From: Isoetes taiwanensis
Lineage: Eukaryota > Streptophyta > Lycopodiopsida > Isoetales > Isoetaceae
Assembly: GCA_021234155.1 (NCBI GenBank)
Contig: JAJEKV010000011.1
Coordinates: 17,440,677 to 17,504,676, forward strand
Length of the DNA stretch: 64,000 nucleotides
Reading direction: 5' to 3'
Position numbers and translations under genes: made by a program. The notes beneath the pieces were generated by a model. That model had not been told where the DNA came from, ran no database searches, and was given only the letters and a program-made list of their open reading frames with translations. Below are positions 1 through 9,713 of the stretch, piece by piece (position 1 is the first letter of the stretch; each line of letters begins with the position of its first letter).

Positions 1-705
1 CCAAGCAGCTTGGCAAACTGCCCGATACTTGAATAAAAGAGTAGACTTAACATCTTTGGCATGTGTGGCAATCCAGGCCTCCATGGCCTTGGGGGTGAGA
101 GGAAAAGCAAGCTGGCATAAGGATGTAATACGATGGCATAATCGATTGCATCTTACGATAGCTGATTTTGGTAAAAATTAAAAAAAAGAAGCATTTGAGC
201 GATGCATTGAGTTCTATGATAAGAAAAAGTTCATATATTATTTGGCAGGCTTTAATCCGAAAGCAAAACATGGCATTCAGTTATATCTTAGTCATAAGAA
301 CATCTACCCCAGAATGGTACAAGCAGTAGCTTGAATACGCATGGGTTCACATCATCTTATGATTGAAACTGGGAGATGGTCCGGGCTTCCTAGGGAAGAA
401 AGGATATGCAGATGCAGGCAGGATATAGAAACAGAATCACATGTAATATTCCATTGTCCTTGATTCCATTCACTTCGAAAAAAGTACTCCCAAGTAGATT
501 GGGTACACGAGAACTTGACAACTCTTTTCCAAAAATACTCTACAATATGTCAAGTGGCAAAATTTATTAGAGACCTCCTTGAGAGCATTGACTGTAGGGA
601 AAAAGATGCTCTTATCAATAGAGAGTAGATGTAAAACTGTAAGAGTTGTCCCATGGCCTACAGGTCTTTGTTGGACGTTAATAAATCTTATTATTATAAG
701 TAAAG
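1..705 (+). mobile_element. LINE (non-LTR retrotransposon) ORF2 C-terminus and 3' end
   Basis: Reading from base 3, the plus strand encodes the C-terminal end of a non-LTR retrotransposon polyprotein with a few stops. Visible are a block around GSHHLMIETGRWSG and a cysteine/histidine knuckle CRCRQDIETESHVIFHCP, the usual E-x-x-H-x-x-x-x-C-P signature at the end of such proteins. The same block (DESHALQRCPVYDQIR) occurs in the minus-strand LINE at 18.4-20.3 kb, so both belong to one family. The 3' UTR ends in GGACGTTAATAAATC followed by TTATTATTATAAG. The left part runs off the window. Stops at about 172, 331 and 462 show that it is dead. Confidence 0.75.
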
Positions 706-815
706 ATAAGATAAGATAAGATAAGATGAATTTTTACGTCCACGGGGACCCAACGGGTTATGGGACGGCACATGCAAGGGCAACAGCCCATCTAAAACCT
801 GGGGACTAGGCCCCA
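706..815 (-). mobile_element. 5'-truncated LINE 3' end with (TTATC)n tail
   Basis: Read on the minus strand this ends CGTGGACGTAAAAATTCA followed by four to five TTATC units. This is the 3' terminus shared with the LINE copies at 18.4 and 44.6 kb, including the upstream GGGTCCC block. It meets the plus-strand LINE end at about 705 tail to tail. No coding sequence remains. Confidence 0.6.
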
Positions 816-1215
816 TCACCAAACACAATAACCAAATATTAAAAGGCTACCAATAATAAGATAAGATAATGCTAATGCTAGTGGTAAATTTATGCTTCTA
901 AGATTATCTAGACATAGCCAGTCCAAGGATTGGAAGGCCATTGATCTAGAACAATTGTTGCGCCTCCCCTGTACACTGCCCATTTGTTTTGCAGGCGGGC
1001 TAGCCTCACCTTGCAGAGCTCCTCCTTATGGTTACACAATTGAAGAGGGGAGAGGTCCTCCTGTACTGAGAAACTAGTCCCTCTGAGATGGTTTCCATGC
1101 TGAAGAACTGCATAAAAGGATTCTAAAAGAATATAACCATGCACTTAAATACTATTAACACATTAACCATTACTTCATAACTATCTAGGGTGCAATTCAT
1201 GACCTTCGGAAAGCT
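816..1215. other. No gene seen
   Basis: No homology recognised. Another short GATAAGATAAGATAA tract lies at about 858-870 and may be the tail of a further truncated LINE copy. Confidence 0.4.
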
Positions 1216-2451
1216 TCAGATCCAATATACAAATACACCTGAAGCCTGCTCTCGCTCGACAACGAATTCGCCCATCTTCACAGAACCCCATGCCCACAAC
1301 TTGCTTTTTACATGCACGGGCCACTGGCAATTGTAAGACAGAACCATATTTTTAGCACGTTTTTTAGACTTTCTGGTAGGCCAGTTGAGATTGTACAGAT
1401 CCTCGATTTTCTGCAAGAACTCAATAGGAAGGAAATAATCTAGAGGTAGGGAGAGCATAGTTCTGGTCTTCGAAGGAGATATGTTCATAATTTTTGTCTT
1501 ATCCTGCGGCCCAAGCTCTGGCATGGCAGAGAAGTCCGGCATGGGAGAGATGCCCAGTTCATCCCGCACTGCAGACACCTTCGCCTTCACGGGTGCGCCA
1601 TCAGAAGCCAACGACAGCGTGGACGTCAGACTTGCAAGCTTCAATCTAGGTGTCTCCGCATCTGCTGCCTGGTGCTCCGCTGTTGGGGATTTCTGGGACT
1701 CATCTGATTTTTGGGCCTCTGCACCAGGTCGTGCACAATTCAGGATGTCCCTGTTCAGATCTGCCTTCACGGAGTCTACACTCTCCAACCACAATTCCTC
1801 TGGTGTGCCCTCCAATCCATACCCAGCCTCAATATTCCGTTTGTACTGTGCAACCTTGATTTCTTTCTTGGCCTCCCACTCGGCAAACCTCCGAGCTACA
1901 TATCCGTTAGCATAATCCGCCACATCGGCTTCTGCCTCATCTTCATCTACAATCCCCGAGTTCGCTACATGAGCCTTGGCGATTTCCTCGGCATTGGTTC
2001 TGCACCTTTTCAAGTACCGCCTCAAATTTACTTTAAATCTGTATTCTGGGTTGAGGGCATATCGCATCTGGTACTGATACAGGTCCCTCCCTTCTCGCCT
2101 CTTATGTTTGACTTTCTCTTGCCGCCTTCTCCCTACCGGAGCCCGCTCAACCTGTACTGTCAGACCGTGTTCATCCTTCAAATGCTTCTCCATTCGCTTC
2201 CTCTTCACTGTGTCCCAGACACACCCGGGAATCAAACAACAATGCTTGGTCTTCTTAAAACTGTAATAGTAGCCCATCAAATAATGCCTCTCATCTATTT
2301 CGGAATCGTCATCCGAGAAGGCAGCCATGACCTTTGGCGGTAAGGGCACAACCGCACTCGGGTTGTCTCTTTCTTGCCTCACCGATTTCTTGATGTCTCG
2401 GAGACTTAGAGGGTGCAGAATTGTGATAGGTGGCTCTTGAGCAACGCCCAT
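1216..2451 (-). CDS. Unrecognised 411-residue protein with one C2H2 finger
   Basis: An uninterrupted 411-codon ORF, the longest intact unknown ORF in the window. Near residues 68-95 there is a zinc-finger pattern with spacing C-x4-C-x12-H-x4-H (CCLIPGCVWDTVKRKRMEKH then LKDEH). A lysine/arginine-rich stretch follows, then a charged middle region, a Ser/Thr/Ala-rich low-complexity segment (about residues 240-330) and a conserved-looking C-terminus with DYFLPIEFLQKIEDLYNLNW and several Trp residues. I do not recognise the family. Upstream, in the same frame and separated by one TGA and three codons, lies a 61-codon ORF (2461-2646), so the original protein may have been about 475 residues. It shares strand with the two-exon gene at 6.0-6.7 kb across the tandem array. 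Nucleic-acid binding is an inference from the finger and basic region only. Confidence 0.5.
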   Translation of the reverse strand: MGVAQEPPITILHPLSLRDIKKSVRQERDNPSAVVPLPPKVMAAFSDDDSEIDERHYLMGYYYSFKKTKHCCLIPGCVWDTVKRKRMEKHLKDEHGLTVQVERAPVGRRRQEKVKHKRREGRDLYQYQMRYALNPEYRFKVNLRRYLKRCRTNAEEIAKAHVANSGIVDEDEAEADVADYANGYVARRFAEWEAKKEIKVAQYKRNIEAGYGLEGTPEELWLESVDSVKADLNRDILNCARPGAEAQKSDESQKSPTAEHQAADAETPRLKLASLTSTLSLASDGAPVKAKVSAVRDELGISPMPDFSAMPELGPQDKTKIMNISPSKTRTMLSLPLDYFLPIEFLQKIEDLYNLNWPTRKSKKRAKNMVLSYNCQWPVHVKSKLWAWGSVKMGEFVVEREQASGVFVYWI

Positions 2452-2460
2452 GAAGCAGTA

Positions 2461-2646
2461 TCAGCTGCACGCCTCGGTGATCTCCTCAGAATGCGGGCTG
2501 TATTCCTCGTCGGAGCTTGAATCCGGTAGAGGTATGTCCCCGGGGCTCTCCAGATAAGCTTCCTCCACATTTTCTGGTTCCTTTCCACGACGCTCCTTTT
2601 TAGAGGCGGCGCTATTGCACTCTGCATAGTGCCGGCACTTCGGCAT
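2461..2646 (-). CDS. 61-codon ORF in frame with the zinc-finger ORF
   Basis: Starts MPKCRHYAEC and ends in an acidic Ser/Asp/Glu-rich segment (SSSDEEYSPHSEEI). It stops at a TGA four codons before, and in the same frame as, the ATG of the 411-codon ORF. It is either the true N-terminus cut by a nonsense change (for example CGA to TGA), an upstream ORF, or part of a readthrough product. The nucleotides after the TGA (TAC) do not match the known leaky context, so mutation is the simplest reading. Confidence 0.45.
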   Translation of the reverse strand: MPKCRHYAECNSAASKKERRGKEPENVEEAYLESPGDIPLPDSSSDEEYSPHSEEITEACS

Positions 2647-2916
2647 GGCTGTGAGAGACGATCGAAGGCCGGAGGCGTGATCGAAGCGGATGGTCGAAGC
2701 TCCGGAGCTTGGTTTCGGACATGCAGTCGCAGATTAGGGGCGTGGGGCGGGTAAAGTTCAAATGTACCGGAAACCCACAGGATGCCCCCAAACCTTAGAT
2801 CTTCGTACGCCCAATTTAAATTTACCTGTCAGGCGACACAGAGGTAGTCAATCGCACACATGAAGTAATGATGATAAACCTAACACTCTAATAATCCGTT
2901 ATAATTTCGTCGTGTC

Positions 2917-5900
2917 CAGGAAAACCATCACAAAGTCCAGATTAACTATCACTATGTATAAATACTAAGGGTATAAATACTTTGTGTATTTATACCCATG
3001 GTATGTGATTCCAAGGTATACTCATACATTGTCCAGATAAACCACTAGTTTAGGTCCAGATAAACCACTAGTTTGTGTCCAGATAAACCCATTGTTTGTG
3101 TCCAGATAAACCATTGGGGTGGACAATGGAATTGGGTATAAATACTAAGGGTATAAATACTTTGTGTATTTATACCCATGGTATGTGATTCCAAGGCATA
3201 CTCATACATTGTCCAGATAAACCACTAGTTTGTGTCCAGATAAACCAATGGGGTAGACATTGGAATAGGGTATAAATATTCAGGGTATAAATACTTTGTG
3301 TATTTATACCCATGGTATGTGATTCCAAGGTATACTCCTACATTGTCCAGATAAACCACTAGTTTAGGTCCAGATAAACCACTAGTTTGTGTCCAGATAA
3401 ACCAACAGTTTGTGTCCAGATAAACCAATGGGGTAGACATTGGAATTGAGTATAAATACTAAGGGTATAAATACTTTGTGTATTTATACCCATGGTATGT
3501 GATTCCAAGCCATACTCATACATTGTCCAGATAAACCACTAGTTTGTGTCCAGATAAACCACTAGTTTGTGTCTAGATAAACCAATGGGGTAGACATTGG
3601 AATTGAGTATAAATACTAAGGGTATAAATACTTTGTGTATTTATACCTATGGTATGTGATTCCAAGGCATACTCATACATTGTCCAGATAAACCACTAGT
3701 TTGTGTCCAGATAAACCCATTGTTTGTGTCCAGATAAACCATTGGGGTGGACAATGGAATTGGGTATAAATACTAAGGGTATAAATACTTGGTGTATTTA
3801 TACCCATGGTATGTGATTCCAAGCCATACTCATACATTGTTCAGATAAACCACTAGTTTGTGTCCAGATAAACCACTAGTTTGTGTCCAGATAGACCAAC
3901 AGTTTGTGTCCAGATAAACCAATGGGGTAGACATTGGAATTGAGTATAAATACTAAGGGTATAAATACTTTGTGTATTTATACCCATGGTATGTGATTCC
4001 AAGGCATACTCATACATTGTCCAGACAAACCAATAGTTTGTGTCCAGATAAACCAATTGTTTGTGTCCAGATAAACCATTGGGGTGGACATTGGAATTGA
4101 GTCTAAATACTAAGGGTATAAATACTTGGTGTATTTATACCCATGGTATGTGATTCCAAGCCATACTCATACATTGTCCAGATAAACCACTAGTTTGTGT
4201 CCAGATAAACCAATGGGGTAGACATTGGAATAGGGTATAAATGCTAAGGGTATAAATACTTTGTGTATTTATACCCATGGTATGTGATTCCGAGCCATAC
4301 TCATACATTGTCCAGATAAACCACTAGTTTGTGTCCAGATAAACCAATAGTTTGTGTCCAGATAAACCAACAGTTTGTGTCCAGATAAACCAATGGGGTA
4401 GACATTGGAATTGAGTATAAATACTAAGGGTATAAATACTTTGTGTATTTATACCCATGGTATGTGATTCCAAGGCATACTCATACATTGTCCAGACAAA
4501 CCAATAGTTTGTGTCCAGATAAACCAATTGTTTGTGTCCAGATAAACCATTGGGGTGGACATTGGAATTGAGTCTAAATACTAAGGGTATAAATACTTGG
4601 TGTATTTATACCTATGGTATGTGATTCCAAGCCATACTCATACATTGTCCAGATAAACCACTAGTTTGTGTCCAGATAAACCAATGGGGTAGACATTGGA
4701 ATATGGTATAAATACTAAGGGTATAAATACTTTGTGTATTTATACCCATGGTATGTGATTCCAAGGTATACTCATACATTGTCCAGATAAACCACTAGTT
4801 TAGGTCCAGATAAACCACTAGTTTGTGTCCAAATAAACCAACAGTTTGTGTCCAGATAAACCAATGGGGTAGACATTGGAATTGAGTATAAATACTAAGG
4901 GTATAAATACTTTGTGTATTTATACCCATGGTATGTGATTCCAAGCCATACTCATACATTGTCCAGATAAACCACTAGTTTGTGTCCAGATAAACCACTA
5001 GTTTGTGTCCAGATAAACCAATGGGGTAGACATTGGAATTGAGTATAAATACTAAGGGTATAAATACTTTGTGTATTTATACCCATGGTATGTGATTCCA
5101 AGGCATACTCATACATTGTCCAGATAAACCACTAGTTTGTGTCCAGATAAACCCATTATTTGTGTCATTGGGGTGGACAATGGAATTGGGTATAAATACT
5201 AAGGGTATAAATACTTAGTGTATTTATACCCATGGTATGTGATTCCGAGCCATACTCATACATTGTCCAGATAAACCACTAGTTTGTGTCCAGATAAACC
5301 ACTAGTTTGTGTCCAGATAAACCAACAGTTTGTGTCCAGATAAACCAATGGGGTAGACATTGGAATTGAGTATAAATACTAAGGGTATAAATACTTTGTG
5401 TATTTATACCCATGGTATGTGATTCCAAGGCATACTCATACATTGTCCAGACAAACCAATAGTTTGTGTCCAGATAAACCATTGGGGTGGACATTGGAAT
5501 TGAGTCTAAATACTAAGGGTATAAATACTTGGTGTATTTATACCCATGGTATGTGATTCCAAGCCATACTCGTACATTGTCCAGATAAACCACTAGTTTG
5601 TGTCCAGATAAACCACTAGTTTGTGTCCAGATAAACCAGCAGTTTGTGTCCAGATAAACCAATGGGGTTGACATTGGCATTGAGTATAAATACTAAGGGT
5701 ATAAATACTTTGTGTATTTATACCCATGGTATGTGATTCCAAGTGATACTCATACATTGTCCAGATAAACCAATAGTTTGTATCCAGATAAACCAATAGT
5801 TTGTGTCTTGATAAACCAATAGTTTGTGTCCAGATAAACAAATAGGGTAGACATTGGACTAAGGGTACTCATACTTGGTGTATTTATACCCATGGTATGT

Positions 5901-5925
5901 CATTCCAAGCCATACTTATACATTT
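2917..5925. repeat. 3-kb nested tandem array with iteron-like motif and hairpins
   Basis: About 19 repeat units follow one another, each with the anchor TTTATACCCATGGTATGTGA. Unit lengths alternate, mostly near 180, 156 and 134 bp, and between about 3,790 and 4,730 they form a higher-order period of about 470 bp. Each unit holds two to four copies of a 23-24 bp sub-repeat built on TGTCCAGATAAACCA plus CTAGTTTG, and an inverted repeat with 12-bp arms (GGGTATAAATAC and its complement around a 5-bp loop) that also creates TATAAATA boxes on both strands. Single variants of the motif occur at 6,907, 7,209 and 7,313, outside the array but next to the flanking genes. Plausible roles are a replication origin, transposase-binding subterminal region or promoter array; none is shown. 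The short ORFs inside it (VYLDTN repeats) only reflect the repeat. Confidence 0.9.
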
Positions 5926-5930
5926 TTTAA

Positions 5931-6012
5931 TAACAGAAACATGAGACTTTTTTATAACAGAAACATGAAACTTTCTTATAACAGAAACATGAGACTTTTT
6001 TATAACAGAAAC
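5931..6012. repeat. Four 24-bp tandem repeats
   Basis: TAACAGAAACATGAGAC-type units start at 5,931, 5,955, 5,979 and 6,003. The last one runs into the stop codon region of the minus-strand two-exon gene, so it lies in or at the edge of that gene's 3' UTR. Confidence 0.85.
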
Positions 6013-6013
6013 G

Positions 6014-6745
6014 TCAGCCTATGATGGTATGCCTAGGAAATGCATGGCCAATGTATGCTACCGAGTCTTCTGAGTCATCATCAGAGGACACGTCACTAAC
6101 AACGTGAACGTTCTTTACCCTCTTTGGTTCGGGGTCTCTGCTGGTGCTGGTGCTCTCTGAATCAACATCAAGCACTGTTGCCATGCATTCTGCCCGGACG
6201 TCCTCAACAGTTACATCTGGCACACCGCATGGTAGTCTCCACATCATGTCATCGAAGATATCGCATAGGCTTGGATCAGACCCCTCTAGGACTTGCCTGA
6301 TGAGAACCTTCTTTCGCTGCCTCCGTGCATCATACATTTCCTCGAAGCAGGCTTTTAGGGTGTTGCCTTCCCAGACAACGTCCATAGCTAGCAAATACTT
6401 CAAAGCCTTGCCCTGGATAATAGACCTCTTCAATTCAGCCAGCAATGCCCTATCGGTTGGCCTGTTAAGGTCAGTGTCGAGAGGCCTAGGGGTCTCTCTG
6501 AATTCCCCATTCTCTACGGTCTCTGCATGAACCATAAGGGGATCATGAAAAGATTAATATGAAAGTAGAACATGAATATGAAGGAAGACAAGAACATGCT
6601 TACTTTTGAATGTTTTGATGCCATTAGGCTGGGCGAGATCTAGCCCCACATCCTCCTGAATTTCATTCAAGTGGACGAGAATATCCTTAAGACTGTGGGC
6701 ATTGATGGCACTGCCCTCACGACGCTGTTGTCGGGTCCTCACCAT
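6014..6745 (-). CDS. Two-exon gene, 216-residue acidic protein of unknown family
   Basis: Exon 1 is 6,604-6,745 (142 nt) and exon 2 is 6,014-6,522. The 81-bp intron has GTAAGC and TGCAG borders and joining it keeps frame, giving 216 residues. The product starts MVRTRQQRREG, has a helical-looking middle (LLAELKRSIIQGKALKYLL; YDARRQRKKVLIRQVL) and ends in a Ser/Asp/Glu-rich tail (SDVSSDDDSEDS). A TATATATA box lies 97 bp upstream of the ATG. No stop or frameshift is present, so this copy could be expressed. I do not recognise the family. It lies on the same strand as the zinc-finger ORF at 1.2-2.6 kb, with the tandem array between them. Confidence 0.55.
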
Positions 6746-6841
6746 CTGTCACTTGGCTTGAACAGTAAGCAAAGGAACTCGACTGCTACTGAACACAACT
6801 GCAACCAACTAACTTTCTACCAAGAACAACTAAGGCAAGGG

Positions 6842-6849
6842 TATATATA
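6842..6849 (-). promoter_or_regulatory. TATA box of the two-exon gene
   Basis: TATATATA, read on the minus strand as GCTATATATACCC, 97 bp upstream of the ATG at 6,745. This leaves room for a start site near 6,815 and a 5' leader of about 70 nt, a normal plant spacing. Confidence 0.5.
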
Positions 6850-6879
6850 GCTTGAAGGCTAGAAAGAACCGTTTGAAAG

Positions 6880-7430
6880 AACCGTTAGAAAAAATATCCC
6901 CTACTATGCTTGTCCAGGTTAACCACTAAAGTGGGTGTATTGAAGTAGCTTTGAAATTCAAATACAACGTTCTTTTGATATTTAAATTCAAATCCGGAGG
7001 GGATTAGTTTTGAAAATGAAATAAATGGCAATTATTGATTATTTAAATTGAAATGGGGAGGGGGAGTACAACGGAACGGCGTTTTGGGGGCAAGAACGGT
7101 CGGGCGCGCGGATCTGGAACGGGGCAACGGGATTTCTTTTGGGACGGAACAGGGCATTTAATGCTTGTCAGCCCGTGGTACTAGGAGCAGTAATGATTAA
7201 CGGTCTTGCCTGTCCAGATAATCCACCGGGATGGGGTCATGGATGCCCAAGCGGATGGCCATCGCGGGCGCATGGATGGGCGGATGGCTATGGGATAGGG
7301 GGCGATGGGATGTCCGGAAAAACCACCGGAAAAAAATCCGGATAAACTGTATCCCGTTGTAGATATACGGGCGCCCCAGCCCCTCTGTTATGTCCAAATC
7401 TGAAGAGGTCATAGAGGCATACAATTGGGG
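6880..7430. other. Upstream region with single copies of the array motif
   Basis: Contains isolated relatives of the tandem-array motif: GTCCAGGTTAACCACTA at 6,911, TGTCCAGATAATCCACC at 7,209 and TGTCCGGAAAAACCACC at 7,313. No coding sequence is convincing. These ties make 1.2-7.4 kb look like one unit. Confidence 0.4.
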
Positions 7431-9140
7431 GCTTGAAACATTGCCCAGCCAGGGATCAAGGCTTTAGAGATAGACTTTCAAATGTTTGATGTAATTCGGT
7501 GGGCCAGATCACCAAGAGCTCCAATTTTCTTGTCTATTTGTGCCCATGCAAGATGGAAAGACTGCAAGCACAACACATGTTTAATAACATACACCTCTTC
7601 ATAACTAAATTATGCAAGCAGATAATGTGCATTTCTAAGGCCTTTAATCTGCCTATGAATCTTCTTCATGATTTAAAGATTACCTTAGAAGAATGCTGCC
7701 AATAACTATGGCAAGAAACAGTCGAAAGAATCAATGCTTAAACATGAGCTAAAAATCGAAATTCTTGCAATGCTTAGGTTTGCTCAAGGAAGCAAAAAGT
7801 TAAAGATGTTCCACCTTCCCTGGCATAAATCAGAGCCAAGAACAACTGTCTTTAAGGCAAAATCCGGCATCTTTCATGAGCATCAGAGCACATACGACCC
7901 TTAGTGCCTAGACATGAACACATGGGATCTGGCTCACAAACATGACCAGAAACTGGAGTCTCTAAATAGTGCATATATCATAACCTTTTTTGCTTCCAGC
8001 CCACCTCTGGAATCACCATTCCAAGCATCTACCATGGCTAGGAAAAATCCAGAAATAATTAACAGGAGAAGGAACTTACAGAAGCAGCAATGCCTTAGCT
8101 GTGGCCCCCCTTCATGCGAGATAAATCGGTTATTTCCAAGTCTTTCTGATGGGTGCAGTCATGCACCAGCCGATAAGCCAAGTCCGGAGATAAATTCTTC
8201 CAATTCCCCCCTTCTTCCAACACCAGTTCCCACACCAGCTTATGGACCTCGCTCTAATGCTTGGCGGTGCCGGTTAACCAGTTCCCACACCAGCCGCACA
8301 GCAACAATGGCGACCGAGAGTTTACAGGTAAGAGTAGGTTTGGAGCAGTCACAGCATATCCTAGGTATATTCCAGCATATACCTAGGATATGCCAAAAGC
8401 CCACATAAACAAGGGTTTGCCCCCCTAGGGGCAACCCAAAAAAAAAAACATGGAAAGGCAATGGAAAAAAATAGACTGGTAAAAAAAATGGCGCATCACC
8501 AAGAATGATCTCGGGGAAGAAAGGATCTCGGTAGGACCTCCATAATGATGCCGGATTTCCCAATCCGCATGCATTCGGCCTTCAAAAGGCAAGGATGAGA
8601 TAAAGTAGGTGCTCCTGCAATGGGAAAAACTGTGGAAATATGAGAATAGGAAAATTGAACAAAAAGAATAGGAAAATAAAATATGAAGAATGGAGGGTGT
8701 GGGAAAAAAATGGACGAAAATTTGATAACGAAAATTTGAGAAGGGAAATGTGGAAAATAAAAAAGCTAGAAAATGGTAAAATGGAAAAGATGTGGAAGAT
8801 AAAAAGGGTGCACCACTTTATTCAAGAAAATAATATAATACAATGCTTCAAGACATCTTGCATCGGGGAAGAGGTCTCTGACACCATCTTCCCAGGGCTG
8901 CCACTACCCTTGCTCCATGTGAGATTCTAGGCCCAAGAGGAGGAGAACAAGTCCCCTCAAGGTATTTATAATTTTCCTGATAAATCTTGGCCATCCACTT
9001 GTCATCGTCTTGACACCCCCTTTTACACCTCATCAATCCTTTGTTTTTTGTCTTCTTCTTCTCCTTAACCAATTTTTTTTTTTTTTGCTTAACAACTAAC
9101 ACAACCTAATATTAGCCCTTGAATTCTAACAACAAGCACA
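7431..9140. other. No gene supported
   Basis: The longest ORF (7,914-8,408) has no recognisable domain or codon character. The stretch includes a perfect hairpin (separate entry), purine-rich AT sequence at 8,600-8,810 and a poly-T run near 9,067. Confidence 0.35.
8354..8393. repeat. Perfect 16-bp inverted repeat with 8-base loop
   Basis: Arms GCATATCCTAGGTATA (8,354-8,369) and its exact complement (8,378-8,393) around TTCCAGCA. I see no flanking transposon ends. Confidence 0.9.
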
Positions 9141-9154
9141 AATTAATCTAGGCA

Positions 9155-9713
9155 GCTATGTCTACAGCTGAAGCAAAATACAAGGCTACCTCATTAGCTT
9201 CAAGAGAGATCATATGGGTTAGAAGACTTTTGGAGGAGCTAGGTATACCACAAGCACAACCAATCTGTTTTTAGACAATATAAGTTGTATTTCAATCACA
9301 AGAAATCCAGGGTTGCATGAAAGAACACACATAGAATTACATATTCATTACATTAGGGAAATGGTTGCTTCTGGACTTATCACAGTAGAATATATTCATA
9401 CAGATGATCAAATTGCTGATATCTTGACTAAGGCAGCCTCTGTTACAAGGTTTTAGAAGTTGCAAGGTTTATTGGGAGTACATGCAGCAAAAGGTGTGGA
9501 TCCTTAAGTTTACAGATATCATAACAGTTACGAAAACTACAAGAATGAAACAGTTGTACAGTAAGGAGATAACTAGAATATTGAATGAAATTAAGTTCAG
9601 TTTTGCATCAGAAGCAGGTGTAACAGAAATATGAGGTAGTGGAATGATCGCATGTCCCAAAATGCTGATTGATCTAGTAGCGTCAATATGACATTGATTC
9701 ATGAAGGGGGAAT
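9155..9713 (+). mobile_element. Ty1/copia remnant: end of RNase H and polypurine tract
   Basis: Encodes the end of a copia polyprotein: AMSTAEAKYKATSLASREI, then after a one-base loss LHERTHIELHIHYIREMV and the typical terminal block HTDDQIADILTKAA. The order and spacing match the intact-looking block at 40.5-40.85 kb. A frameshift near 9,268 and a stop near 9,453 disable it. A polypurine tract GAAGGGGGAATG near 9,703 precedes a probable 3' LTR start (TGAAAGGTTAATATATCATG at about 9,713), resembling the LTR start of the minus-strand copia at 42.19 kb. Everything upstream of RNase H is gone. Confidence 0.8.

Noticed and set aside
3225-5841. Several minus-strand ORFs of 67-82 codons repeating VYLDTN and SIYTQ
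   Set aside because: They are readings of the tandem array; identical copies lie exactly one higher-order period apart.
2917-5925. CRISPR-like look of short repeats with intervening sequence
   Set aside because: The sequence between repeats is itself repeated, there are no cas genes and the genome is a plant nuclear genome.
7914-8408. 164-codon ORF
   Set aside because: No domain, low coding character, and it runs into the hairpin at 8,354.
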